Positions 16,052-24,376 of a stretch of DNA of 64,000 nucleotides are shown in pieces. The position numbers and the translations under genes are program-made. The stretch is from Marinomonas sargassi (GTDB lineage Bacteria > Pseudomonadota > Gammaproteobacteria > Pseudomonadales > Marinomonadaceae). The notes below the pieces were generated by a model that made no database searches, was not told the DNA's origin, and was given only the letters and a program-made list of their open reading frames with translations. Each line of letters starts with the position of its first letter. The first letter of the stretch is position 1. The stretch is from positions 558,001 through 622,000 of the forward strand of contig NZ_JAOVZB010000001.1 in the NCBI RefSeq assembly GCF_025716875.1, written 5' to 3'.

Positions 16052-16837
16052 ATGAATGCTCCTCTCGTAGCGTTTGAAGATATCAGCATTGCTTTTGATG
16101 GTCGCACATTACTCGATCAAATCAGCATGACCATAGACGCTGGTGAAATAGTGACGCTTATCGGTCCAAATGGAAGCGGAAAAAGTACTCTGATTAGAAC
16201 CTTATTAGGGTTACAAACTGCAACATCAGGAAAACTAACCCGCGATAAAAACTTACGTATTGGCTATATGCCACAAAAGTTGCATATAGACTCAACCCTG
16301 CCGTTAACCGTTAAGCATTTTCTTGGGCTAGTTCGTGGCGTTAATAAAGCGGATATTTTACCGACTCTGGAAAGGCTGGGGATTGCACACCTTATTTCCT
16401 CTCAAGTGCATGTTTTATCTGGCGGGGAAACCCAGCGCCTGCTCTTAGCTCGTGCCTTATTAAACCAACCTAACCTGTTGGTACTCGATGAGCCTGTTCA
16501 AGGAGTTGATGTAAACGGTCAAATTGAGCTGTATAACCTGATTGAGAATATTCGTAATGAGTTGGGCTGTGGCGTATTAATGGTATCCCATGATTTGCAT
16601 TTAGTGATGGCAAAAACCGATACCGTTGTTTGTATCAACCAGCACGTTTGCTGCTCAGGTAGCCCTCAACATGTTACTGAGCACCCTGCTTACCAAGCCT
16701 TATTTGGGGTGCCAGGTTCTGAGTCCATTGCCATTTATGCTCACCAACACGACCACGTTCATGCCGAAGACGGTCATGTTGTATCTGATCCCCAACAGCA
16801 TAAGCCTCACCAGCATAGCGCCAGTTGTAATCATTAA
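16052..16837 (+). CDS. znuC: Zinc ABC transporter ATP-binding protein ZnuC
   Basis: ATPase of the high-affinity zinc importer, 261 residues. Walker [11 protein letters not shown] is at residue 40, the signature LSGGETQR near 129, Walker [13 protein letters not shown] near 149 and the H-loop SHDLHLV near 183. The last 35 residues are His-rich ([25 protein letters not shown]), as in many ZnuC proteins. It begins 15 bp after zur and precedes znuB by 30 bp. The periplasmic binding protein ZnuA is not encoded in the window. Confidence 0.95.
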   Translation: MNAPLVAFEDISIAFDGRTLLDQISMTIDAGEIVTLIGPNGSGKSTLIRTLLGLQTATSGKLTRDKNLRIGYMPQKLHIDSTLPLTVKHFLGLVRGVNKADILPTLERLGIAHLISSQVHVLSGGETQRLLLARALLNQPNLLVLDEPVQGVDVNGQIELYNLIENIRNELGCGVLMVSHDLHLVMAKTDTVVCINQHVCCSGSPQHVTEHPAYQALFGVPGSESIAIYAHQHDHVHAEDGHVVSDPQQHKPHQHSASCNH

Positions 16838-16866
16838 TCCTATCTTAGTTTGGAGTTTGTAATAGC

Positions 16867-17667
16867 ATGTTAGATTTTTTGCTTAAAGCCTTAGTCGGCG
16901 GGATAGGGGTTGCCTCTGTAGCAGGACCTTTAGGGGCCTTCGTGGTTTGGCGTCGTATGGCTTATTTTGGTGATACCCTTGCTCACTCAGCCCTGTTAGG
17001 TGTCGCATTAGGTTTTCTATTCGACATTAATATGAACCTAGCCATCATAGTACTATGTGTAGGTCTGGCTCTTGTATTAGTAACACTACAAAAGAAACAC
17101 ATCATAGCCACAGATACGTTATTAGGTATTTTGGCCCATTCGTCTTTGTCTCTAGGATTAGTCGCCGTAAGCTTTTTAGACAACATACGTATTGACCTAA
17201 TGACCTATTTATTTGGTGATTTGCTGGCGATCAGCAGCAACGATATTTTATGGATTTATGGCGGTGGATTCGTCGTTATCAGCTTGTTAGTGATGTTTTG
17301 GAAACCACTACTTGCGATGACGGTGAACGAAGAGCTCGCTAAAGTAGAAGGGTATCCTGTGGAGGCTATTCGCCTTCTACTCATGCTATTGGTTGCTCTG
17401 GTGATCGCAGTAGCAATGAAAATTGTGGGCGTCTTACTCATCACCTCGTTGATGATCATACCTGCTGCCACTGCTCGCAAGCTATCTCATACCCCTGTGC
17501 AAATGGCGACTATTGCCAGTATGCTTGGCTGCATTGCGATTTGTGGCGGTTTATGGGCTTCTTACCAATGGGATACCCCAACAGGACCAAGTGTGGTTGT
17601 CTGCGCAACATTCCTGTTTTTAATGGCCTATTCTTTACCTCTGAAGCGCCTTATTGCTCATAAATAA
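16867..17667 (+). CDS. znuB: Zinc ABC transporter permease ZnuB
   Basis: Membrane subunit of the zinc importer, 266 residues with about eight helices. ABC-3 family features include VAGPLGAFVVWRRMAYFGDTLAHSALLGVALG near the N-terminus, the DLLAIS...DILWIYGG segment and KIVGVLLITSLMIIPAATAR near residue 185. It is the last gene of the zinc operon; a strong terminator follows about 10 bp after the stop. Confidence 0.95.
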   Translation: MLDFLLKALVGGIGVASVAGPLGAFVVWRRMAYFGDTLAHSALLGVALGFLFDINMNLAIIVLCVGLALVLVTLQKKHIIATDTLLGILAHSSLSLGLVAVSFLDNIRIDLMTYLFGDLLAISSNDILWIYGGGFVVISLLVMFWKPLLAMTVNEELAKVEGYPVEAIRLLLMLLVALVIAVAMKIVGVLLITSLMIIPAATARKLSHTPVQMATIASMLGCIAICGGLWASYQWDTPTGPSVVVCATFLFLMAYSLPLKRLIAHK

Positions 17668-17676
17668 AAACAACCA

Positions 17677-17718
17677 AAGCATATTAAGCCCCCGCATTTT
17701 GCTTAATATGCTTTTTTA
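17677..17718 (+). terminator. Rho-independent terminator of the zinc operon
   Basis: Stem AAGCATATTAAGC / GCTTAATATGCTT around a C-rich loop, followed by six T's. Confidence 0.9.
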
Positions 17719-17825
17719 TTATGTGTATGTAATATTAATGGTGTGTATTATGTCTAATTGTAACTATACAAAGAGTTCACAGTTGTTGAGAGCGAACTAT
17801 AACTAAAAATCACTCGGAGTAATCT

Positions 17826-19451
17826 ATGCTAGGAATTGCCACCATTCGGGGCCGACTCACGGCCAGTTATATCGTCCTATTGGCCTTTTTATTAGTTGTT
17901 ATTGGTCTTTCCGCATCTCGGTTCCAACAAGTCTCCAGTCATATCAAAGACATAGTGGAAGAGAATGCTGCCCTAGTAGAACTCACCAATGAGCTAAACA
18001 TTAACGCCGAAAGCCTCGCTAGCCGTTTATTACTGCTGTTTGTTGTTGATGAGCGAGATTCACGAGTTGCTATTTATAAAGAAATTGACTCTCACAATGG
18101 TCAAATGGACGCTGGTTTAGAAGCCATGTCAAAGCTTATTCAAGCAGAAGACAGCTCCGTTATTGATTCCCTTAAAGCACAAAAAGATATTTATCAGGCC
18201 GCTTTACAATCAACAGTTGAGGCACTGGAATTTGGAGAGCTTGCCGATGCAAAAGCCATGATGTCAGGCACAACTCAAAATGAATTAAACAAATTTGTCG
18301 CCCAAGCACAGGCTCTTGCTGAACAAAAGCAGGCCATGATGCAACTTCGTCAAAACGAAGTATTGTCTGAGTCTGAGGGTGCCATATTGATCATTATTGG
18401 GGTAGGCATTATTGCTTTGCTAATAGGTTCTATTATGTCTGTGCTCATCACTCGCAGCATAGTTAACCCATTAGAAGAAGTGGGTGAACTGTTAAACCGT
18501 GTTGCTAAAGGCGACCTTTCACAAGCTATCAAGATTAGCCCGAAAGGAGAAATCGGCAAACTGGTCACCAGTGTAAAAAGTATGCGTACTAGCCTAGCAG
18601 ATGTAGTAGAGAAGATTGACTCTAGTGCACAAACGGTAGTTGATGCGGTATCAAATATCCGCAGTAATGTTTCTAGCGTACAACAAGGCTCAAACAAGCA
18701 AGAGTCTATGGCCAATGATATTCAAGAGTCCGTTGACGAACTCTCTAGAGGCGTTAGCACTATGGCGGAACACGTGACGGTTTCGCATGATCAAGCAGAA
18801 GCGGCCCATGAATTAGCCAAGCATGGTAAACAGATCATCAGTGCTGCTGCTAGTGATATCACTTCCGTTGCCAGTTATATTGAAGAGACATCTCATTCTG
18901 TAGCGGAATTAAAAGAAAGCGCCAGTACTGTAGCAGCCTTTGTTGACAATATTCGCGACATTGCCGAGCAAACCAATCTATTAGCACTTAACGCTTCTAT
19001 TGAAGCCGCGCGTGCCGGTGAAACTGGCCGAGGTTTTGCGGTAGTTGCGGATGAAGTTCGTAATCTTGCCAACAACACTTCTACAGTCACTGAATCTATT
19101 GATAAAGTCATTACCTCTATTGCCAGCCTGTCAGTTCAGGTTTCTGATGAGATGGAACAGGGACAAGAAAAAATGCGCCACGGCGTCGCGCAAATACAAG
19201 ATGTAGTGGCTCCTTTGACACAACTAGAACAGGATTCAAAAGTGTCACTCAATAGCTTAGATGAGTTATCAGGCCTAGCTCAACAGCAATCAACCGAAGC
19301 AAATGATATTGCCGAGCGCATCACCCAAATAGTAGAAGTGACCACAGAAAACGGGCAGACTTCTCTGCACCTAACCTCATTAACCAATGACTTATCAGGT
19401 GCAGCAGAGCAGACCAAACAAGCGACTTCTACCTTCACTTTACCAAAGTAA
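17826..19451 (+). CDS. Methyl-accepting chemotaxis protein
   Basis: 541-residue chemoreceptor. Transmembrane helix 1 spans about 12-30; a helical four-helix-bundle-like periplasmic domain follows (to about 180), then helix 2 at about 187-212, HAMP, and a long cytoplasmic coiled coil. The hairpin tip reads [20 protein letters not shown] and [15 protein letters not shown], the near-invariant signalling core that contacts CheA and CheW. The ligand is unknown and no che genes are nearby. There is no CheR-tethering pentapeptide at the C-terminus (ends TFTLPK). CGGAG precedes the ATG. Confidence 0.95.
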   Translation: MLGIATIRGRLTASYIVLLAFLLVVIGLSASRFQQVSSHIKDIVEENAALVELTNELNINAESLASRLLLLFVVDERDSRVAIYKEIDSHNGQMDAGLEAMSKLIQAEDSSVIDSLKAQKDIYQAALQSTVEALEFGELADAKAMMSGTTQNELNKFVAQAQALAEQKQAMMQLRQNEVLSESEGAILIIIGVGIIALLIGSIMSVLITRSIVNPLEEVGELLNRVAKGDLSQAIKISPKGEIGKLVTSVKSMRTSLADVVEKIDSSAQTVVDAVSNIRSNVSSVQQGSNKQESMANDIQESVDELSRGVSTMAEHVTVSHDQAEAAHELAKHGKQIISAAASDITSVASYIEETSHSVAELKESASTVAAFVDNIRDIAEQTNLLALNASIEAARAGETGRGFAVVADEVRNLANNTSTVTESIDKVITSIASLSVQVSDEMEQGQEKMRHGVAQIQDVVAPLTQLEQDSKVSLNSLDELSGLAQQQSTEANDIAERITQIVEVTTENGQTSLHLTSLTNDLSGAAEQTKQATSTFTLPK

Positions 19452-19483
19452 TTAGAAGCTCCTCACTTCCAAGGTACTCGTAG

Positions 19484-19520
19484 AAAAGCTTAATAGGTTA
19501 TGGCCTGATAAGCTTTTTTT
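19484..19520 (+). terminator. Terminator after the chemoreceptor gene
   Basis: AAAAGCTTA pairs with TAAGCTTTT across a 16-base loop, ending in a T-run. Between it and 19726 nothing recognisable was seen. Confidence 0.7.
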
Positions 19521-19725
19521 AGGCCCCTTACTTTCATCATGTCTGCCGCTATGGGCGGATAACCCCCATTATCGTCGGGCACTCATCAGCACTCGGCCAT
19601 CCTTTATATAACTATTCTTAAAGGCAATATAGTTTAAAAAGCACCCTAGAAGATTCTCCATACAACCCCTAAGCATGAAACGCAAAAGAGTTAAGGAAAT
19701 AAAAACTAAATAGAAGATTCGGCAC

Positions 19726-19755
19726 AAAAAAGAGCCATCTTCAAAAGATGGCTCA
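19726..19755 (-). terminator. Rho-independent terminator of the bufferin operon
   Basis: On the minus strand, GAGCCATCT pairs with AGATGGCTC around a short TTTGA loop and is followed by six T's. It lies about 38 bp past the doxX stop. Confidence 0.88.
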
Positions 19756-19792
19756 ACGAGGATAATGGGGAAGCTAAGCAGTACTTATAGGG

Positions 19793-20272
19793 TTAACGCT
19801 TAGCAAAGAAGTGATCTAGGGAGAAACTACCAGGTCCTTTGTACATTAAGAACAAGGCAGCAGCCATCCATGTAGCGTGCGTTGCATACGCATCTGGATA
19901 CACAAATATCTGAATAACAAGCGTCATCATGACAATACCGAAGCTTGCTAGGCGAGTAAATAAGCCAGTAAGAATTAGAATCGGCAGTAAATGCTCACCT
20001 ATTGTGGCTAACACGGCAGCAATCATAGGCGGAATAAGGGGTAGGTCATATTCGTATTCGAATAAAAAGCCTGTCGTCTCCGCAAGACGAGGCCAACCAA
20101 ATTCTGCATTCATTGCGATTATATCTAACTTAAAGCCTTCTATCTTAGTTTGACCAGATTTCCAAAAAACAGCCGCAATGGCAAAACGTGATAGAAACAA
20201 AATCACTGATTCAGGTATCTTACGAAAGAGAGCTTCACTTTGAGCATTAATAAAGTTAACGAGAGAGAGCAT
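19793..20272 (-). CDS. DoxX family membrane protein, last gene of the bufferin operon
   Basis: 159-residue membrane protein of the DoxX family with four hydrophobic helices (VILFLSRFAIAAVFWKSGQTKI, PPMIAAVLATIGEHLLPILI, SFGIVMMTLVIQIFV, ATWMAAALFLMYKG). The RFAIAAVFWKSGQTK and GEHLLPILILTGLFTR segments are typical. DoxX proteins are standard companions of DUF692/DUF2063/DUF2282 operons. The function is unknown; a redox or membrane-delivery role for the metal-buffering peptide is conceivable. AAGGATG precedes the ATG. Confidence 0.9.
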   Translation of the reverse strand: MLSLVNFINAQSEALFRKIPESVILFLSRFAIAAVFWKSGQTKIEGFKLDIIAMNAEFGWPRLAETTGFLFEYEYDLPLIPPMIAAVLATIGEHLLPILILTGLFTRLASFGIVMMTLVIQIFVYPDAYATHATWMAAALFLMYKGPGSFSLDHFFAKR

Positions 20273-20333
20273 AGTGACATCCTTAGTTATAATATTTTAT
20301 CGCATTGATTGAGCGTAATTTGTTCGCTTGCTA

Positions 20334-21077
20334 TTAGGTAATAGCAGTTATGACTTTCCATTGAATCAACTTCGCCAGTACTTCCCCTAAATCAAATGTT
20401 TCTGACTCTGGCAGCGCCTCCTCTAAGTTTTTATTTTGAGTAAGCCCTTTAATAAATAAAGCCTCGTCCCTTGATAGTACATGTAACTGACTATATAAGT
20501 GAGACTTTACTAAAAGTAAGTACTCAGCTTTATTAATATCGATTTGATTTAGGCTTTGCTGATCGTCACTAAAGTGAGCTCGATACAAGGAGCCAAGCGC
20601 AAAAGGCGACTCTAGAATTTGTGTTGTAGGAGGTAAACTCAACGTCAACCCACTCGGGTCTTCTACAGAACTAAAAGCCTGTGAAATAGCTTCATGCTCC
20701 AGCGTCTCGAACTCTTCACTGTTGGTTAACGTCAGCATAGCATATTCAAGAGCGGCCAAATCTGCGAGAAACGGGACACCTTTCGCAGGCTCAAATTGAC
20801 GAATAAAGTCGGAAAAATTACCGCCATATTCACTGATAACAGGGCTATTTGGCTGGTTCTCCATCACGTATACACGAGCCATAGCATGGAAAAACTCTTC
20901 TCCTACAACCGTCCGGCTGACGGGAAAAATATCCCCTAAAGCATCAACCAAGGACACCACCACATTATTCCGATAGACGTTCATTCGGGCTTCTTGCTCG
21001 GCAAGTGTGGCAGCACTCATCTCATTGTAAAATCCAGTGTCATCGGAAAATAATGCCGCTTTAAACAACTTATTCAC
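20334..21077 (-). CDS. DUF2063 (HvfC/BufC) family partner protein of the MNIO enzyme
   Basis: 247 residues. The N-terminal DUF2063 domain (EQEARMNVYRNNVVVSLVDALGDIFPVSRTVVGEEFF, then PVISEYGGNFSDFIR) was long labelled putative DNA-binding. Work on MNIO systems indicates that such partners bind the precursor peptide and present it to the DUF692 enzyme. The start overlaps the DUF692 stop by ATGA, so the two are translationally coupled and probably form a complex. The C-terminal half (about 150-247) is less conserved. Confidence 0.9.
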   Translation of the reverse strand: MNKLFKAALFSDDTGFYNEMSAATLAEQEARMNVYRNNVVVSLVDALGDIFPVSRTVVGEEFFHAMARVYVMENQPNSPVISEYGGNFSDFIRQFEPAKGVPFLADLAALEYAMLTLTNSEEFETLEHEAISQAFSSVEDPSGLTLSLPPTTQILESPFALGSLYRAHFSDDQQSLNQIDINKAEYLLLVKSHLYSQLHVLSRDEALFIKGLTQNKNLEEALPESETFDLGEVLAKLIQWKVITAIT

Positions 21078-21985
21078 AGCCTTGCTCCTCGACGAAACAT
21101 ATCATCTCGGATGCTATCGGCTTTATGCGCTTCTTCAACCAGCTCTTTCATGGCGGGTAAATTGCCATCCCGCTCAATTAAGGTCGGGCAATTGCCAGCC
21201 TTCACTAAAGCATATTGATACAGAGACCAAACATCTTCAGGTACAGGTTCATCATGACTGTCTATTTTCAAAGGCACTAAGGCATTAGTGTCTGTGGTGT
21301 GGCCAGCCAGATGAATTTGTCCTACTGCATGGACGGGGAAAGCCTCTAGGTAGTGATAAGGATTGTGTCCATGATTATGACAAGAGACTTCAATATTATT
21401 CACATCTAGCAGTAAACCACAGCCCGAGCGCCGACTCATTTCCGTAATGAAGTCGATCTCGCTCATTTCACTGCGATTAAACTGGAAATAGGTAGAAGGG
21501 TTTTCGATCAGTACTTTGCGTTGTAAGAAATTCTGCAAAATATCTATGTGATCACACACTTTTTGCAACGTGGCTTCATCATAAGCCACAGGTAAAAGGT
21601 CATTGAGAAAAGTATCGTGTGTTGACCAAGCCAAATGTTCAGAGAAGACTTCTGGCTGAATATCCTTTACAAGTTGAGCGACTCGCTTCAAGTGCTCCAT
21701 ATTGATGTCTTGTTCGCCACCAATAGAAAGGCCGACACCATGCACGGTAACAGGGTAATGTTCGCGAATTTTTCGCAAATAATACTGGGCAGGGCCACCC
21801 TTACTTAAATAGTTTTCGGCATGAACTTCAAAAAAGCCTACGCTAGGTCGCTCAGCTAAGATGGGAGCATAATAAGCAGGTTTTAGACTAATGCCAGTGT
21901 GAGATAAAAAGGTATCCTCTAAGCCGCTAGAAAAAGGGGATTCTACGGCTTGAGGAGACGAAGGTTCTGAAAGAACGTGAGACAT
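21074..21985 (-). CDS. DUF692 multinuclear non-heme iron oxidase (MNIO, HvfB/BufB)
   Basis: 303-residue TIM-barrel iron enzyme of the DUF692/MNIO family, which modifies cysteines of small secreted precursors (oxazolone/thioamide in methanobactin, thiooxazole in bufferins). Metal-ligand motifs are in place: FFEVHAENYL near 53, VTVHGVGLSIGG near 78, VFSEHLAWS near 113, LIENPSTYF near 160, LLLDVNNIEVSCHNHGHN near 191, QIHLAGHT near 226 and DSHDEPVPEDVW near 242. The gene lies 15 bp after the DUF2282 precursor and overlaps the DUF2063 partner. The likely substrate is therefore the four-cysteine precursor. Confidence 0.94.
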   Translation of the reverse strand: MSHVLSEPSSPQAVESPFSSGLEDTFLSHTGISLKPAYYAPILAERPSVGFFEVHAENYLSKGGPAQYYLRKIREHYPVTVHGVGLSIGGEQDINMEHLKRVAQLVKDIQPEVFSEHLAWSTHDTFLNDLLPVAYDEATLQKVCDHIDILQNFLQRKVLIENPSTYFQFNRSEMSEIDFITEMSRRSGCGLLLDVNNIEVSCHNHGHNPYHYLEAFPVHAVGQIHLAGHTTDTNALVPLKIDSHDEPVPEDVWSLYQYALVKAGNCPTLIERDGNLPAMKELVEEAHKADSIRDDMFRRGARL

Positions 21986-22000
21986 AAAAATTGTCTATTC

Positions 22001-22276
22001 TTAGAACGCTTTAAGTTGACCGAAGCCAGTAGAAGAAGTTTCAGACTTCATTTCAGTACAAGTGCCAGCTGGAACAAGTTTCCATGCATTTGCTTGATAA
22101 TCTGTTTTAGATGTACCTGCACAAGATGTACCTGGGCCTGCTGCACAGTCATTTTGACCTGCTAAAGAAACGCCGTAACATTTTTCTTTACTTGCTGCTT
22201 GTGCAGGTACTGCAACAGCAGAAATAGCAACAGCAGTACCAAGTGCAAGAGCCAAAGATGCTTTTGTATTTTTCAT
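22001..22276 (-). CDS. DUF2282 bufferin-type precursor peptide (HvfA/BufA)
   Basis: 91-residue secreted precursor. A Sec signal peptide ends at AVPAQA, and the mature part has exactly four cysteines: [29 protein letters not shown] and VPAGTC, the DUF2282 pattern. In characterised bufferins MNIO enzymes convert cysteines to metal-binding thiooxazoles, and the peptide buffers copper in the periplasm; the same is inferred here. GAGGA stands about 8 bases before the ATG. An ECF-type promoter lies about 130 bases upstream. Confidence 0.93.
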   Translation of the reverse strand: MKNTKASLALALGTAVAISAVAVPAQAASKEKCYGVSLAGQNDCAAGPGTSCAGTSKTDYQANAWKLVPAGTCTEMKSETSSTGFGQLKAF

Positions 22277-22402
22277 AATTAAATCCTCTTTAATAAAATA
22301 AATGACATTATTGTCAATGAGTTATATCGCTAGATAACAGATCACTCTGCTACGTTTATTACTTACCACTTCATTTAAACGCTTAATTTCTGTTACAAAC
22401 CT

Positions 22403-22431
22403 TTGACGTACTGAGCTTAAACAATCTTACA
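22403..22431 (-). promoter_or_regulatory. ECF-sigma-type promoter of the bufferin genes
   Basis: Minus strand: -35-like TGTAAG (22431-22426), 17-base spacer, -10-like CGTCAA (22408-22403). The same pair with the same spacing stands before the sigma gene (TGTAAG-17-CGTCTA). This would leave a 5' leader of about 120 bases before the precursor ATG, in which nothing else was recognised. Confidence 0.6.
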
Positions 22432-22439
22432 CAAAGAAT

Positions 22440-22646
22440 TTATTTTTTTTCGTCATTATTTGTTTCTTCACCATTTCCCTTTACGTAGAACTTAGAGAGA
22501 TCACGTAAGCCTTGCATCTGTTGGGAAAATAAACGACAGCTCACACACATAGTAGTGTGGATGCCAAGAGCAACTTTCTCTTTCGTGCTCAAAGGACGAT
22601 CCAATTTTTCAGATAGTAGCTCTGTTGCTCTCTTGCAATTCATCAT
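22440..22646 (-). CDS. Zinc-finger (ZAS-like) anti-sigma factor
   Basis: 68-residue cytosolic protein starting at the ATG that overlaps the sigma-factor stop by ATGA; an in-frame ATG 39 bases upstream lies inside the sigma gene and is not needed. It contains the HxxxCxxC motif (HTTMCVSCRLF) of zinc-binding anti-sigma factors, plus an upstream cysteine (MMNCKRATELLSEKLDRPLS). No membrane segment. By position it should hold the ECF sigma inactive until metal or thiol stress displaces zinc or oxidises the cysteines; that trigger is inferred. Confidence 0.85.
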   Translation of the reverse strand: MMNCKRATELLSEKLDRPLSTKEKVALGIHTTMCVSCRLFSQQMQGLRDLSKFYVKGNGEETNNDEKK

Positions 22647-23293
22647 TTCGATTTTTCTGCCTGATACCAGTTGTCTTCTAAACATTCCCTTAACCGCAAA
22701 CGAGCACGATAAAGAATGACATTAAGGTTACTCACTGTTAGCTCTTCGTTATGGCAGATTTCTGGTGTTTCCATTTCCAAAAATTCTCGCATCATAAATA
22801 AGCGACTGTATTTTTCAGGTAATGCATTTAAGCAAGCATCAAAAACTCGCCAAAAATGATTGTTTTCTACACCATGCTCAGGCTGATCCCATTTTTGAGG
22901 GCGCTCGCTTTTTTGCCAATGGCCATTCTTCTTGAACAGCACATCAATCAGCTCATCGCCGTTTAAATTGGCACCTTCCTCTAACTCACTGGCTGCGGTG
23001 TAACGTTTTTCCTTACGCAACAAATCAATCAACTTATTCTTCAATATAGAGAACACCCAAGTTTTAAATGCCGACTGGCGCCCAAACTTTTCTATATTTT
23101 GATAAGCAGAAATAATGGCCTCTTGGACCGCGTCTTCCGCTAGTTGACTATCTCGCACTTGCAGCTGCGCAAACTTTATCATTTGCATGCGCAAATCTTC
23201 CATGAACACTGCATCATGAAACATAGCAGCCGATTCTTTACCGTCAGTATTTGACGATGAATGAGCATCGAGCATTTTAACCTCAGCTTTCAC
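22643..23293 (-). CDS. ECF-type RNA polymerase sigma factor
   Basis: 216-residue sigma-70 family factor. Region 2 is recognisable as LAEDAVQEAIISAYQNIEKF and SAFKTWVFSILKNKLIDLLRK (residues 50-95), region 4 as LNALPEKYSRLFMMREFLEM, then SNLNVILYRARLRLRECLEDNW. The linker between them is long and polar. It is translationally coupled to the zinc-finger anti-sigma gene. An ECF-like promoter precedes it and an identical one precedes the bufferin precursor, so it probably activates both. The signal is likely copper or another metal, by analogy with other buf loci. Confidence 0.93.
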   Translation of the reverse strand: MKAEVKMLDAHSSSNTDGKESAAMFHDAVFMEDLRMQMIKFAQLQVRDSQLAEDAVQEAIISAYQNIEKFGRQSAFKTWVFSILKNKLIDLLRKEKRYTAASELEEGANLNGDELIDVLFKKNGHWQKSERPQKWDQPEHGVENNHFWRVFDACLNALPEKYSRLFMMREFLEMETPEICHNEELTVSNLNVILYRARLRLRECLEDNWYQAEKSK

Positions 23294-23302
23294 TTAATTA
23301 GT

Positions 23303-23331
23303 TAGACGCAAGAAGGTCTAACCTTCTTACA
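23303..23331 (-). promoter_or_regulatory. ECF-sigma-type promoter, likely autoregulatory
   Basis: Minus strand: TGTAAG (23331-23326), 17-base spacer, CGTCTA (23308-23303), 10 bases before the ATG of the sigma gene. The spacer contains the inverted repeat AGAAGGT-TAG-ACCTTCT. Spacing equals that of the promoter before the DUF2282 gene. A leader this short would put the transcription start very near the ATG. Confidence 0.6.
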
Positions 23332-23351
23332 AAAATTAATCTTTTTTATTA

Positions 23352-23618
23352 AAGGAAGGTACGAACAAGTCCACTGGCTTCAGCGTGTGGATAAACCTTT
23401 ATTATTCGAGGCAAGCTTCGTAGTCCAATATGAACATACTGGCCAGAAGCTTAACAAAGAATAAAAAGCGTTTAGCCCACGCCCTTCGGGTCTTTCAGAG
23501 AAATGGTCTCTCTGCGTTAAGAGTAATTGAAAGGTATTAACATTCCTGCTCACTCTTGCCTTGATAGACCGTTTCTCTGATAAGACTGAAGCTCAGAAGA
23601 CTTATTCACACCTTCCTT
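23352..23618 (-). mobile_element. MITE-like element, copy B (inverted relative to copy A)
   Basis: Reverse complement of this stretch matches 1727-1994 almost base for base over its whole length (roughly nine in ten positions by eye). The terminal inverted repeats are AAGGAAGGTACGAACAAG (23352-23369) and CTTATTCACACCTTCCTT (23601-23618). Several differences keep predicted pairs, for example TCACTCTT becomes TTACTCTT (G-C to G-U) and CCAATAT becomes CCAGTAT. It occupies the gap between the ECF sigma gene and the carbonic anhydrase gene. Confidence 0.8.
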
Positions 23619-23641
23619 AGTCCCTGTGCTTAGTGGGGTTT

Positions 23642-24187
23642 TTATTCAGATAGTTCACTTTCTGCTAAATATTCGTCTTTTAATTTTACGTAGTTCAAAC
23701 CTGCATATTGAAAATATTCAATTTCTGCCTTACTTAAAGGCCTAGCTTGCTTAACAGGCGAGCCCATATATAAATAGCCAGACTCAAGGCGTTTACCCGG
23801 CGGTACCAAAGAGCCTGCGCCAATAATGACCTCATCTTCAATAACAGCGCCATCTAAAATGGTCGTACCCATACCCACTAAGACTTTATTGCCGATTGAA
23901 CAACCATGCAGCATAGCCATATGCCCAACGGTTACATCATCACCAATGGTTAATGGGTGACCTTCCGGCTTGTAAGTACTGGCATGGGTAATGTGTAGGC
24001 AGGAATTGTCTTGGATACTGGTGCGAGCCCCAATACGAATGCGGTGCATATCACCACGAATTGCGACCAAAGGCCAAACCGAACTGTCATCACCAATTTC
24101 CACATCGCCAATGATCACAGCGCTATCATCAACCCATACTTTATTGCCTAATTGAGGCATCTTACCTCGAAACGATTTCATCACCAT
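23642..24187 (-). CDS. Gamma-class carbonic anhydrase family protein (YrdA/PaaY-like)
   Basis: 181-residue left-handed beta-helix protein built of hexapeptide repeats (VIIGDVEIGDDSSVWPLVAIRGD, IRIGARTSIQDNSCLH, LTIGDDVTVGHMAMLHG, CSIGNKVLVGMGTTILDG). Metal-ligand histidines are present in SCLHITH and TVGHMAMLHG. Family members include YrdA, CaiE and PaaY; carbonic anhydrase or thioesterase activity has been shown for some. It starts at the first of two close ATGs (MVMKSF); the second is also possible. It diverges from prlC. Confidence 0.9.
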   Translation of the reverse strand: MVMKSFRGKMPQLGNKVWVDDSAVIIGDVEIGDDSSVWPLVAIRGDMHRIRIGARTSIQDNSCLHITHASTYKPEGHPLTIGDDVTVGHMAMLHGCSIGNKVLVGMGTTILDGAVIEDEVIIGAGSLVPPGKRLESGYLYMGSPVKQARPLSKAEIEYFQYAGLNYVKLKDEYLAESELSE

Positions 24188-24376
24188 ATATCCTCTCTAT
24201 GGACATTTTGTGTCAAAAAGATAAGAACTATCGACTTAAATAGCTATTTAGAGATTGAAAAAAGACAAAGACCACATATCTTATATGGCAGACCTCTTAC
24301 AAACTCAGCAGCAAATAAACGAATTAACAACGCCCGACATAATACGGCGCTAAATGAATCAAAAGGATAACATGAT

